A DNA stretch of 64,000 nucleotides from Gordionus sp. m RMFG-2023 (GCF_954871325.1 NC_088776.1:13268052-13332051); one strand, 5' to 3'; positions 36,806-50,095 are shown, numbered from the stretch's first letter. The notes: generated by a model not told the origin, from the letters alone. Numbers and translations are program-made.

Positions 36806-39685
36806 TGTTGCAGTTTTACTTTACAAAAAAAATGCATTATGCAAATTGTAAACAAAAATAATGTTTTATTAAAATATCCCCGTCTATGTAAATGAGAAAA
36901 AAACGCGTGAGATTTGTAGATTTTTTCATACTTTAACAGTTTTAACAAGTGGGATGTAGAACTTTTTATTATTCGCTAGGGAGACTATGTAAATGTTGAT
37001 TAAAGAAAAAGGATATATAATGGAGAAATTATGAGGCGAAAAAGGGGATTATTATTTTAACTAAAATTTACTTTTAATTTTTTAATTTTATTTTATTTTT
37101 TTTATGATGTTTACTATTATAATTTTGAATAAAGAATTAAAGTTGATTTTATGATTTCGTGATTTCTAATTATTATTAATTTCCTTTTTATATATATATT
37201 TGTTTTCTATTTTTATATTTAGGTTTTGATGCACAATGACAATCTTCTCGTTGTGACAATGGTGCCGAAGAGTGGAGGAGACCGGCCCTTAACAACCTTC
37301 AGTCTGTGACCGGTGGGACAACAAGGAGATGTGTCAAACTGTATTCTAATACAAAAAAAAAAATTCCAGAAGAACGTAAGAAAAATATGTAAATAAAGAT
37401 GAAAAGGAAAAATTATGTTGTTAAGATTATGTTTATGTAGGAATATAAAATCTAAAATTAAAGACATTAGGAATTTTATATTTAGAAGTTACTGGTAAAC
37501 TAAAAACCAATGGAATTTTGAAACTAATAAAGACTATGATATTTTAGATTTTAGAATTATTAGCAAGTGATCATTAGAAATAACTTTGACAAAGAAATAG
37601 AAACATAAATTGCGAAAGTTAATATTTAACTAATAGGTTGCTGAGATATAATAATTAAAAAATTCGGTGAATAAGATTAGAATATAACTTTATTGTTAGG
37701 AAATAGTTGATTTTATTCTTATTGAAGATTTACGTTTAACTTTTATTTTAAGGGCTGCGAGAGATAAAACAACCTCAAGGATTAATGTGAATTAGTATAT
37801 TAGGTTGTAGATTAACCAAAAAATCTTCATAGAGAGAATCGGCTTTTCGTCATTAGAAAATTTATGCCGCAATCGAGCTCAATTTGAGATCGGATTTTTA
37901 TTTTTTTGAATCATAAATAAGATTTGAGACAATTATGCAACATTATTCTAATAATAACAGAAAGAAAAACATGCTCTAGAAATATACATATCAGTTTTCA
38001 ACAACGGTTGTGCGAAAAATTATAATGATTAGATTTCATAAGTTCTTCAAAGACGTGGGGTGAAAACCATAGTGATTAGAGTTAAGAGGTTGTTCATAAA
38101 CGTAAGTATGAAAACTTATATGATTAGATGTCATTGATTTCTCAACAACGTATGTATGAAAAGAGATTTATATAATTCAGCAGTTTTTTTTTAAAAAACT
38201 TGAGTAAAAGAAAGATTTTGATATATAGTAGAATAGGATTTTTAGATATAAATTTAGGATAGACATGGCTGAAAAGAAGATAGGATCAATAGCTAAAGGA
38301 TGAGTACAAGTATATTTTTCAATGGAAATATGGGTCTAGGCTTCATTAAGGGGAAAGGGGTGATAGAATTTGATATATTTATATAATTTATTATAGATAT
38401 TTTTGCTAAGTATTATAAATTTAAGATTTAGTATAATTTACACCATTTATTAAAGGCAGAATTAGTTTAGAGGAGATAAATGTAGGCATTAGGATAAAGT
38501 TGGTATATGTATATATTTTATTAGTATATTATTAGATAGTTTATGTTGTAGAATAAATATAAAAAGTGATAAAATATTTCAGAAGTTATTTAAATAGATT
38601 ATTTTAGGTAGAAGTAGATTAGATGTGATTACCTGAAACCTTAAGATAAAGTCGATATCTCAGCAAAGGCAGACTGTCGTAGAAGACCCGGAAGTCTAAA
38701 AGATAGATACGATTACAAGAATTAGAGGCAGCAACCAATCAATTACAAGAAAAAGTAGAAAACAAGCGAATTGATAAGATGGTCAAGACGTTATGCTGCA
38801 ATCGTTAATCGCGGACCAATAATAGCCAATTATTACCGAGACTTTAGTCTAAGATACGAAAATCAACAATCATAGGAACAAGAATTCGTGAAAACCATCG
38901 TTTATCGCAGACCAATCGTTTATCGAGATAAAAGGCTAATCGTGGATTACAAGAGAATGATAGAAAACAAGTTACGATGAAACTGGATGGCATCGATAAT
39001 CGTTCATAAAGCGTGGATCGTGGAAAACAAGCCTTTATCAAGTTCGTCAGTGGCCTGCAGAGATAAAAAGCTGATCGTTTCACAGGGTGACAAGCGACAG
39101 ATAGAATTCAAAAATTTCAAGCGACAAAGCCTTCGTTAGAACTTAGAAGACAGCAAAAATTAAGAAGAATAAGTCGAGATCGAAAGAAGATGGATTATTC
39201 GCAGATTGGTGGGTCTAACTTAAGTGGAAGGGTGTTGCAGTTTTACTTTACAAAAAAAATGCATTATGCAAATTGTAAACAAAAATAATGTTTTATTAAA
39301 ATATCCCCGTCTATGTAAATGAGAAAAAAACGCGTGAGATTTGTAGATTTTTTCATACTTTAACAGTTTTAACAAGTGGGATGTAGAACTTTTTATTATT
39401 CGCTAGGGAGACTATGTAAATGTTGATTAAAGAAAAAGGATATATAATGGAGAAATTATGATGCGAAAAAGGGGATTATTATTTTAACTAAAATTTACTT
39501 TTAATTTTTTAATTTTATTTTATTTTTTTTATGATGTTTACTATTATAATTTTGAATAAAGAATTAAAGTTGATTTTATGATTTCGTGATTTCTAATTAT
39601 TATTAATTTCCTTTTTATATATATATTTGTTTTCTATTTTTATATTTAGGTTTTGATGCACAATGACAATCTTGTCTTTGTGACA
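36806..39685 (+). mobile_element. Gene-less LTR retroelement (TRIM/LARD-like), fossil
   Basis: Two 453-bp long terminal repeats (36806-37258 and 39233-39685), starting TGTTGCAG and ending TGACA, are flanked by a perfect 5-bp duplication ACAAC (36801-36805, 39686-39690). A primer-binding-like TGGTGCCGAAG follows the left repeat, and a purine tract (AGTGGAAGGG) precedes the right one. The interior (about 2.0 kb) is purine-rich with no recognisable gag or pol, so it could only have moved using proteins from another element. The repeats differ at only a few positions, indicating a young insertion. It lies in the finger-coding part of the BED-finger hAT. Confidence 0.9.
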
Positions 39686-40204
39686 ACAACTAGTATAAAA
39701 TTCCCAGATTTTTTCTGTATTTCGTCTTTTATTAGATATTGCTGATTCTTCTTGTTCATAGCTATTATTATTAGTATCAACAACATCTATATATATATTA
39801 ACTTTATTTGGTCTACATTTATTATAATATCCTAAATGAATAGATAAAATTGATAGATAGCATGTAAAAAATTTACTTCCATTATAAAAATAAACTATAA
39901 TTATAAATAACGGCAATATTGATATCACAGTAATATTTGGATAGAAATAACGGAGTGTAATAAACTTATGCAATGAGAGTAAAAAAATATACCACGATAT
40001 AATTATCCACGATAAAACAAATAATTATATGTATTTATTTTTAATATTGGTATTGGTTAAAATTGTATTTAAATATATTTAGGTAATTGGTATTGGTTTA
40101 TTAAATTATATATTGGTTTATATTGGTATTGGTATTGTAAACCAATAATATATTTGTATTGATCCCACCTCTACCTACACCCATATAGTTGATATCACTT
40201 AGAA

Positions 40205-42609
40205 CAGGCGCACGCAGGAATTTGGTGTGGGGAGAGGGGATTAAAAAATTTTAAAATAAAATCATTGTTATTTAAAAATATCAAGCATAAATTTTTTTAG
40301 GACTAATAACTATTTCTAATACAGAATTTTAAATTAATATGAATTATAAAAAATAAATATATAAACCGGCATATAGAAACTATAAAATAAATGTGAATTA
40401 AAAAAATATTAAATGGATATAACCAGCGGCATATGAAAAACTATAAAATAAATGTGAATTATAAGATATTAAGTGAATATAACCAGCATATAAATCACTA
40501 TAAAATAAATGACCCAAAATAGAAATTTAAATTTTTTGAGCCTTTAAAATTTATATATAAAGTATAAAAATTTAAATGTTGTAAATATAAATTATTACAC
40601 AAGTTTCTTAGGAATAATTGTATTTTGTATGTAATAACTCAAAAAGTATTCATGAAAATATATAATTAAAATATAAATCGCACAAAAAATATTATTAAGA
40701 AGCATATTATAAATTTATAATGTAAAATCCAATCGTCATTGGGATTGGGTTAATTTTTCAATTATCTCATCTGTACTTGGCGTCAAATGCCTATGAATAT
40801 TCAAAAAGGCCAAACCATTTAATATTTTGTCAGAAGTTGTACTCCTTAGGTATGTTTATATTCTTCATAAAGAAGAGAATGTTCTCTCATTAGTTGCAGT
40901 ACTAATGTGAAGAGTTGCTAATATATATAATAATTTTAATACATTGGGAAAATAATCTTAAAGATGTTTGAAATGATACAAAGCATCCATAGCATTTTTT
41001 GGGACTATATCAACCATCGTTAATCTTTTATACTATAGTTGGCATTCAGCTAATAAGGCATCATAAGATGCTTTATCATCTTCATTAAAAAAAATCTGAT
41101 AAATATTTTATTTTTTTTCTATTACTATCTGAAAAAGGTTGGAAAGGCTTTTGCGGAAGTAATATCTGCAGACTGATAAGTGCTGCCTGATGAATTAAAA
41201 CCCGTTCTATTTGGATTATAAATGTATCTAAGAGAGGGATAAAGACATTTATTTTATAATACTCTTCTACTGACCCTATATTAATGTTAGGACGATGAGC
41301 TTGCCTCGCTGTAAGTCGAGGGAGCAAATGTTAAACTCGTATAGCTCTGATTTTGACTCAAAAATAACATATAAAATATGAAATTCTTCAACAACATTAG
41401 CCCTAATTTCCCTGAGTTCTAATAAGAAGCTATCCGCTATTTTCTCATCGTCTCAATCAAATCAATGTTATGTTTTTGAAAATACATAAAATAGTTGTAT
41501 AATATATATTCTAATGAGAAAAAAAAGTATAAGTATTGAATCCAATGATATGCTTGAATAATATAACCCCTTCAGGCAATTGTATTATTTCAGTACATTA
41601 ATAATCGACTCTTTTAACTCTATAAAAGCTGTTACTGCTTGATGGCAAAGACTCCATCTCGTTGGACAAGCTTTCAATGCCTTTCTCCTTGTTGGACAAG
41701 GAGTTTCAGAAATAATTATGTTTCCAGAATCTCCTAATGCTTGAAATTTTACAAGACCACGAAAATTACCTTCATTATATTTATTATTGAAATTCAAGCT
41801 TCCTGAATCCAAATGACCATGTAATTCTGGGCCCTGCAATCCACAATATAGTATAGCCTCAATAGTTAGCTTGATCTCTATTTTCTTTTGCTATTTTAAT
41901 CCTATTTTTGTCAATATGTGATAAAATGGGAATCCTATCCCCACAATTAATTTGAAGAAATAATAGTTCAACGCGTTTGTGATAAATTGTTTTTTGATGA
42001 TTGTCAAAGATTTCTCCAGCATCTTTGTACTTGTTAACTTATCTAACAGGACTCATATCTTGCAATAAGCTCTAATGTCTCGGATAGATAATTCTAGCCA
42101 TAACCATCTAGTAAAATAGCTGTTTTAGAATTTTAACTTTCAATTAGCACATAAAGTTTGTGGATATTGAAATTTGAGGGGTGGAATATAAATCTATTAT
42201 TAAATAAAATATTTATCATAGGTAGAAGCTTATGTCTTACTTCTAGACTAATTATAAAATGTTATAAAATTATTTGTACTTTTTTGCTTTTTTGTAAGAT
42301 GACTAGGATTTTCATCATAATCAATTTGTTTAAAAAAATTTCTTATGTCCATAATTATTATTTGACTAGAGATTTGAAAATAATAGATAAATATTACGCC
42401 AAGAAAAACTTAAAATCTAAATTAATTGATAAAATAACTTAGTAAATGAATATGATAAATAAATGTAATTAAATATATACTTAAAAAGAAAAGAGAATGA
42501 AATAAATATTATAAAATACACCTTAATATAAACAATAATATTTTTGAAAAATTTATCCGGCATTTGCATTTTTTGGCTTGGAAAACCCCCCCCTCTGCGT
42601 ACGCGCTTG
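40205..42609 (-). mobile_element. Core-deleted TTF-type hAT, copy 1 (CAGGCG family)
   Basis: Ends CAGGCGCACGCAGGAATTTG (left) and, read inward from the right, CAAGCGCGTACGCAGAGGGG; flanks ACTTAGAA and ACTTAGAG match at 7 of 8. Minus-strand remnants: HGHLDSGSLNFNN and SETPCPTRR, CPTRWSL (41.6-41.84 kb), RQAHRPNINIGSVEEYYKIN (41.1-41.3 kb) and NERTFSSL-like sequence near 40.88 kb. The catalytic segment expected between the DSGSLNF and CPTRW blocks is absent. Same family as the element at 57231-59745. Confidence 0.85.
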
Positions 42610-42618
42610 ACTTAGAGA

Positions 42619-45600
42619 CATAGGCGTAGCCAGGATTTTCATAAGGGGGGGGGGAATTACCAAATTTCTGGGGGCTTTGCCCCCAGACCCCATTTTTGGC
42701 GGGATTTCAGCCCATTTTACCCGGCCTTTGGCCGGATTATTAATCCTATATATATATTTAAAATTTCTTTTAACAAATAATAAGCCCGGAAGAAATATGA
42801 AATTTATTTTTATTAGTTTATTGTTAATATAAATAGATCACACAAAAATGTGGTATTCATTTATGTTATGTCATAAGATAGATCATACAAAAACGTGGTA
42901 ATAATTTATAATATTATATCTAATTTTCTTTTAGAATTTGATAATTCATTAATTATTTCAGCATTATCTGGTGTTAATTCCCGATGAATATTTAATAGCG
43001 CTAAACCATTTAATCTATTTTGCGAGGTAGTATTTCGTAAGTATATTTTAGTCTTCTTAAATTAGAGAAAGTTCTTTCATTTGTACATGTCGTAATTGGG
43101 AGGCATGCTAAAATTTGAAATAATTTTGGTATGTTCGGAAAGTCAATTAGTGTGTGTTTACAAATATTCAGTGCATTTAATGCATTATCAGGCTCTATAT
43201 CCATTCTTTTTAAATTGGCAAACCAATATTTAAATTCACTTATTACTTCTAATTCGGTCCCTACCATATCTTGCAAATAAAAATTATATAAATACTGAAT
43301 TTTATTTCTAATGTCATCCTAAATGTTCACAGATGGATTAGAGGATAACAAAATTTGAAAGTTACTTAGCAAAAGTTTATGGTTTAATAAACGTTCTTTA
43401 ATCTGAGTTAAAAAAGTGTCCATAAGTAGTATAAAAATAATAATTTTGTATTACTCCTCAACTGATTGTAAGGAAATATTATTCCTATGTAGTTGTCTTG
43501 ATACTATTCTTGGCATGCTTATTATCATATTATAAGATTGCACTTTTTTTTGAACTTTGTTAAAAATCGTTCTAAATTCACAATTAACCTTTTTTATATC
43601 TGTAAAATAGCATTATATGCATCTTCAGCTAAGATCAATGCCTGAACCATATCTTGGTTCACTCTTTGCAAGGCTCTGCATAATAATATTGTGTGACAGA
43701 AGAGAGTGTTAATGCAATTAATGGCCAATAAAAACTCAGGATCTTGAATCGCTTTCAAGATTCCATTGGCTTCTGCCACCACTGATGTATCTGTCCATCC
43801 ACATATTTCCTCCAATGCAACAATTATCGGATCAACTAATTCAAGAAAAACTGCAACCGATTCATGTCGTAGGATCCATCTTGTAGGGCACATTTTCACA
43901 AGTTTATGATTATTACCAAATTCTTCCTTTGCCAGAATATTTTTGAGGACATTAGATCTTTTTGGATACTTGAACATTTCATATACCTTGCCTATTGTGC
44001 CTTTTTAAATATATGATTATAATTAAAATAAAAGTTTAATAAACCCATGGTACTACGAATAACGGGAATTGAGCAACAATCAGAAATGGCTAGATTTAGG
44101 GAATGCGATGAACAATATACATAAATTGCAGTAGGATATTTTTTTATTAAATGTGATAGAACACCAATTAAATGTCCACTCATAGCAGGGGCACCATCAT
44201 ATCCTTGTCCCCGCATAAAATTAACATTAATTTTAAATTTTTTAAGATAAACATCAATTGTGTCAGCAAGACATTCACCTCTCATATCTTGAATTGGAAT
44301 AAATTGCAAAAAGTCTTCTTTTATTTGAACTTCATCTATATAAATGATAATAATTTGTATAAAATAAATATAAATTTTACCATTTTCAGAATATAAATAT
44401 CGAGCAGACAAGGACATTTGCTCTATGCCAGATATATCAGTTGATTCATCTGCCAAGACTGAAAAGAATGGAGACTTGTTAATGTTGGCAACTACCTTTC
44501 TTAATATTAAATCATTACACACATCAATGATTTCGTTTTGAATGGTGGAGCTTAAATACGTAGCATTTTTCGGTGCATTTAATAAGTTAATCCTGAGCTC
44601 ATCATCTCCAATTGCTCAGTTTCTGAGAATAGCTCTAAAGTTCCCATCATTTTCATTTGTATCATCCTTAAATATACAACCTGAATCTCGATGACCTCTT
44701 AATGCCATACATTGATTTCCACATGTAATTATTGCATCTATTATAGGAGATAATTTTCGTCTATTTTCATTTGCTATTTTCTTTTTACCTTGATCTTTAT
44801 AAAAAATAAATAATTTTAAGGCCATAAAATATGAAACCCAAAAGGTTGTCCAATTAAACTGGTACCTTTGTGGGTCTCTTTAATAATTTTTAATGGTTTA
44901 CCAATTGCTCTAAGAGTTGATATAATATTTTGTGTATTTTTATGGTATAAATTGTTTTGATGATTTTCAAAATTCTCTCCTGCATCTTTCCAACGTCTAT
45001 ATGGGCAATTCACAGGTCGCTTTAATTTTTGTTCACCTTTACCAGCATATTTTGGTCCAAATAGAACGCAATATTTACAATAAGCCCCATTTTGTGAAGG
45101 TGAGTAAGCCAACCAAGGCCAAGTGGTAAACCAATTAAATTGAAATTTTAATTTCCTTCTAGAAAGATCTCTTGGAAATTTATAATTATTGGGTGGCCTA
45201 TATATACTCTCTAGTATATTAAAGTCTTTGGGGGCTACATCCAATTGAACATAATTGCTTATGTCAAATGGTAAAGTACCTAAATAAACTATTTACATAT
45301 TTTTAAAATAGAAATTTTACTATTTATATTTTGAACACTTGACTGTATAAGATTTACTGCAGATCTTTCATCAACAACATTAACTTAAAAAAATGCAAAT
45401 TACATAATGATATTAAAATAAAATACCTATTGGGACTACCTGGATGATAGGATTACTTTTCTCATTCTCTAGCACAATCTCTAATATTTGATCATCTTTT
45501 TGAGAATCAATAATAACTAATAATAATAATTATGTTAATATTCAAATAGTTCTTACTTGAATCAAGGTCTCTTATATTTAGAGAATTATTATCTTCCAGC

Positions 45601-46439
45601 AACATCACTAAAAAGAGATATATAAATTCATTATAAATATAGAATATACGTTCATCAATCCTTGTTAAATTTATTCTAATTTCCTTCTTTTTTGATATAT
45701 TTTCATGATTGTTACATAATATTTCTGATACCCTATTTTCACTTGAAATTGAATCAATTTTCTTGCGATGATGATCTTGGTAGGAAATTAATGTTTATTA
45801 TAATAAATATAGAATTACCTTTTTCATTTACATTCTTTAAAATATATTTTCTGATGTCCATATCAATCTTAAAACTAATATAATGCTTGTTGCTCGGTCA
45901 AAAAATTGCAAAATATATTTTAAAAATAAATTGGAAGGAAATTTTAAAAAAATGGGAATATGGTTATGTTAATTTTTTATTAAATTTATAAATTAATTTT
46001 ATTAATAATTTTGTAATTAAATTTTACTTTTATTAAGAAAATAAATTAAAATAATTCACTATATAAAATTATAAAAAATCATATTTATATATTATTTTAC
46101 TTAGTATTTTTATAGATCTATTAATAGTAATTATATAAATTTGACTTTTGTCTTATGACTTATATATGGCTTATATTTCATTTTTTAAAATACATTTTTG
46201 GTATCACTTTTTTTATATATATATATAAATCTTTTTAAAAAATATAAATTATAGTCAATAGTTTAAGTTTATAAAATTATTAACTCCCATTATTTCTTTC
46301 ATTATGGTTTAAGAAGATAAATGCATACATTTTTAAGAGACAGGGAGTGGGGAGAGTTTAAAATGATATTTAAGAAAAGTGATATATTTCTGAAGGGGGG
46401 GGGGATTTCCCCTTGTACCCCCCCCTGGCTACGCCTATG
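42619..46439 (-). mobile_element. Long TTF/DUF4371-type hAT, likely parent family of MITEs A and B
   Basis: Ends CATAGGCGTAGCCAGG / CCTGGCTACGCCTATG, 3,821 bp, with a perfect 8-bp duplication CTTAGAGA (42611-42618, 46440-46447). The left subterminal region carries palindromes GGGGGCTTTGCCCCC and CCGGCCTTTGGCCGG; the right end is G/C-run rich. It encodes most of a transposase on the minus strand. MITEs A and B keep its ends and drop the coding middle. Confidence 0.92.
43010..45279 (-). pseudogene. hAT transposase, TTF finger + DUF4371/RNase H + dimerisation
   Basis: In order: TTF-type zinc finger (WPWLAYSPSQNGAYCKYC, about 45.0-45.24 kb); DUF4371-like region (ALRGHRDSG, NDGNFRAILR); catalytic core with FSVLADESTDISG and MRGQGYDGAPAMSG, SSHSLNLAI (44.04-44.52 kb); CPTRWILRHESVAVFLELVD (about 43.87 kb); and the dimerisation tail TTCTNERTFSNLRRLK (about 43.08 kb). 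Two tiny introns fit exactly: 44336-44380 (45 bp) and 44001-44044 (44 bp). Further small 5' exons probably lie at 45.3-45.9 kb. I see one frame change near 43595 and one in-frame TAA at 43451-43453, so this copy is probably inactive, though the catalytic residues look kept. Related to animal ZMYM/TTF-finger hAT proteins. Confidence 0.85.
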
Positions 46440-46447
46440 CTTAGAGA

Positions 46448-48430
46448 GATGCACTTTGTAGACTGCAGATTCTTTTTGTTTTAATTATTGTTTTATGTCA
46501 ATTATATTTTGGGGAAACAGTTTTGAATATTTTTTAAATATTATTTCCTTATAATTCACTTCTAATTATTTTGGATGTCCAAAGGAAGATACATAATCAT
46601 GTGCCTAGTCAGGAATTTTTTTATGGATGGGAGCAGGGGCAGGGAAAAATTCTATAAAAATAATTCAAAAATTTATTACAAATAGTAACTAAAAAATTAA
46701 CAATTACTTATACCGAAATTATTTATATATTTATCAAATTATATAATTTTATGGCTTAAATGCAGTTATAAATTATTAAATGTATATAACAGGAGTATAA
46801 CGCTGAGGAGGAGGTAACAATTTGGTTTCGACATCTTTGGAATTGTCTGAAACAATTAAAAATAAAGCTATTACTATTATGGATCGCTATAAAACAAATA
46901 TGTGCTGGAAAATAATTGCACGAAAATGTTATATTTTTGAGTAATTAAAATATATATAAATTTAAAAGAATTACTTATTAGGAAAAAATTGTCCAATTTC
47001 TAATTTATTAATTATATTTTTAAAAAATCGGATGTCAAATATTAATAAACAAGAATATTCTTGGAAATATTGCATGAGAACCACCAAAATATTTACAAAA
47101 AAAATATGCGATTTCTTTGTAAAAGCTAATTTTTAAATGATTTTAATAGTAATTTATAGTGTCGATACATGTAAATTAAAAGGGGAAATTAAGATATATT
47201 ACCCATCAAGATTTCAAGAATATATCGAAGAAATTTTGGCTCACTTTTGGTGAAATCTCGAGACTTAGGTAACATTTAGTTGGCTGAAATTTTGATTTAG
47301 TCTTCTTTTTAAAAATTTACTAAATCAATACAAGTATTTGGTATGGGAAGTATTTTTATCTCTATTTTACTAGGAAAGTTCCCTAAGGATGGATATTAAT
47401 GACCAAAATATGTATTACTTTTAATATATTAGCAAAATACTTTTAGATTTGAAAGGATTTTTTGATGAATTAACAGCCTTTCATTTATTTAACTAAAAAA
47501 TAATCTAAAAGGATAATATTGCTAAAACCTCGATTAAGCTGATTTTTAAAATTTTATTTTAGGCCAAATACATTATTTACAAGCATCAAGATTCAACAAA
47601 AGCTTGCAAAAAGGTTTCTTTCGCTTCGTGAAATATCGAGTAAATAATATTTTTGAATGGGAATGAGATAAAGAGGATTATTATATAATATGTTTTATTT
47701 TTCCACTGCTCCTACAAAATATGAACTATAAGCATGGGTGCAAACCAATGTATGTGAATATTAGATACATAAAGATTTACTTTGACTTTAAACTCAACAA
47801 TCACAAAATTTATGAGTAATCATCAACATTTGGCCTACTTTATGCTACTTCCAGGGCAAATAAATCAATATTATTTTTTTGAAAGAGATTGCATAAAATG
47901 CTAATATAATTAACTTATTTTCTAATACATTTTAATGCAAAGAAAAATGATGTCCTAATATAGAGTCTAGTAAGAAGAGAAATATATTTCAGACTACACA
48001 AGGGTACTTAAAATAGACTCCTCCAACTTCATAAAATACAAGATTACTTGATAGTTAAAGACTTATTGAAAAAGCTTTTAATTATATTTTGGTTTTCGGG
48101 GCACATTGGCTATGCGCCTGGTAGTAATCAATTATTATTGTTTAAATAAAATTTTACCTTCTAATTATTCCTCTAAGGATCCTACTAAAGGTCTTTAATC
48201 GGCAGGCGGGACGGGCGAGTTAAAAGATTTTAAATAATGGGCGGGTGAGCGATTAGGTTGGAAATTTTTTTAAAAAGAATGCACTGTTGGATTTGAATAT
48301 AATCAGATTTCATTTTAAGTAAAAATATATTAAAATAAGATAAATAAAAAAACAAACTCAACCAATAAAATATTTTTCAAACATTGAGAGAGCGGACGGG
48401 TTAAAGAAATTTTTTATATAAATGGTAGGG
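46448..48430. other. Intergenic, no gene seen
   Basis: AT-rich. Around 46.6 kb a G-rich stretch (GGGAGCAGGGGCAGGG) looks like a decayed transposon end. Around 48.19-48.44 kb several GGGCGGG/GGACGGG blocks suggest another decayed MITE, but ends and duplications could not be fixed. Confidence 0.4.
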
Positions 48431-48439
48431 CAAGCGGAT

Positions 48440-50095
48440 ATCTATTGTAGGCATTATCTTTGATCTGCCTCGAATTCAAATTCAACCACTGCAGTTTTAT
48501 ATCTTAGAGCAATAATAATTTCTCTAATTCTTTTGATGAGATTTTCAACAAAGTATACCTTTTTAATACCACCTACTGTAACCAGATTGTATAAACCATG
48601 ACCCAAACACAAGTGGTGTTCATAATCACTTAATCGAAGACTTCTAACATTAGGCCCAGAATCTGTGATCATTGTATTTTTTTTCTTTTTTAAATTAAAT
48701 CCTCTATCAAATCAGTTAGAATAGTCTCACCTGTGTGTTTTTGGGTAATAAAATGAGTTGTTAAAGTAAAGTAAATCATTACAAATTTATCATTTATTAA
48801 ATGAAGTGTAAATGTAATATAGTTTCTTCTTCTGTATTGATCTGTCCACTAGTAATTGAGCAAAATTTTGTTGCTGTACATGAACTTTCATTGATAGGTA
48901 AACATCATTAAGAGCAGCACGGCTTAGTGTTGTCCTGTCTGGCAAATCAGAAATAGAATTGATAACTTGATATTACTAAAGTAAGTATTTTGAAATTTTT
49001 ATTAGTGACAATTTATCAATAAGAAATAAATTTGGTAAAAATTTATTCTGGGTTGGAAAGCTATAGAGAAAAGAGATGATAAGGACAAATGAATATGAAT
49101 TATCCAATATTATTTAAATTATTCATGTCTATGTGCAACATATTGTTGGCATGACTATGAAATTCAATTATTGTAAACCTTCCTCAGCAGCCAATGCCAT
49201 TTCAATAGAACAAAAAAGACATAGAGGTAGATCTTAAAAGGTTCTTGTTAAATAATAATGGGAGTGTTTTAATTAATGTATAATATTATAGAAAATATAC
49301 CAATTTTTTTATAAATTTGCTACCTTCAAAAAATCTTTAATTCCTATATTATCAATTAATTGAAAAGGTAATAAGTAAGCATAACATAATAACACATAGC
49401 TTCTTGCCAGAAGCCATTTTTTTAGAGGTTTTAGAATTTGTCTGGAATTTTGGTAAGATATAAAATATTTTTTAAAGCTTGCGATTTTGATAAAGTGCTT
49501 TCTTTAATATTATGATCAGAAGTCAAGTGTTTTAACAAATTTCCTGTGCTAATGTTGATTGAAAAGGGAATTTTATAGCTAGATTATATTTTACAAAACA
49601 TATATTTTAATTTATTAAAGATTTTGGCTTAATATGAGAAAATAATATTGAAAAAAAATATACTGTGAAAAGGGCTTATTTGAATCATCATCGTTTATAA
49701 TAGCCTTTTCTAAGCATCGATTACAGTAAAATTTGTTAGAATTTATGAAAATTATTTTATTATCTCTTTTTAAGTGTAAGAAACTAAGAAACCTTCATAC
49801 AAATGATTTTTTATTTTTATTATTTACTGTTATAAAAATTATTTATAGATTATTAAATGTAGATGCATCCAGTTTAAAAATATGTAAAATTATATTAACT
49901 TTTGGAATTTTAGATTTTTGATTGATTGAATTCTTAAATGACATAAATATATATTATGATTTTAAAATATGTAGAAAATAAGAATTCATCTAAATCCAGA
50001 TTGACATTAAAAAAAATTTCAACAGTGGTGTTGATCAATTATTAGAATAAAAAGGTAGCCGGCGTAACCAAAAATGTCGGCGGCGCATAGGTCTA
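48440..50095 (-). mobile_element. Partial hAT, same family (H1) as the intronic hAT
   Basis: The 5' end at 50095 reads TAGACCTATGCGCC on the minus strand, close to the TAGACCTGTGCACC end at 26741, followed by TTACGCCG as there. A finger remnant NLLKHLTSDHN lies near 49.5 kb. The best piece (48454-48672) reads TDSGPNVRSLRLSDYEHHLC, LGHGLYNLVT and ALRYKTAVVEFEFEADQR, overlapping the 27.1-kb copy. The 3' end is not found, so it is truncated or lost. Confidence 0.75.

Larger units (their letters stand above)
32368..40173 (-). mobile_element. BED-finger hAT transposon with three later insertions
   Basis: Ends TAGGGCTGGGAACAATAC and, read inward from the right, TAGAGGTGGGATCAATAC; flanks CCTATGCC (32360-32367) and CCTACACC (40174-40181) match at 6 of 8. 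Subterminal sequence at both ends is a string of TATTGGTATTGG repeats. Minus-strand transposase runs from a BED-like finger (HFKSIHPT, about 36.7 kb, with more N-terminal text near 39.7 kb) through the catalytic core (DIWSSPN, GITIHYID, LDNASNN; 36.05-36.49 kb), a helical region (35.53-35.94 kb), to the dimerisation tail (SSSSERTFSEG, 34.19-34.44 kb, and SLDDHII then LCLKNWMRM near 32.9 kb). Own length without the insertions is about 2.7 kb. Confidence 0.88.

Noticed and set aside
40174-40204. Third docking event between the BED hAT and the CAGGCG hAT
   Set aside because: The gap is 31 bp and the two target duplications do not overlap, so it lacks the 9-bp geometry.
48190-48440. GGGCGGG-rich island as a CpG promoter
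   Set aside because: Block layout looks like decayed MITE ends, and no transcript start or gene follows it.
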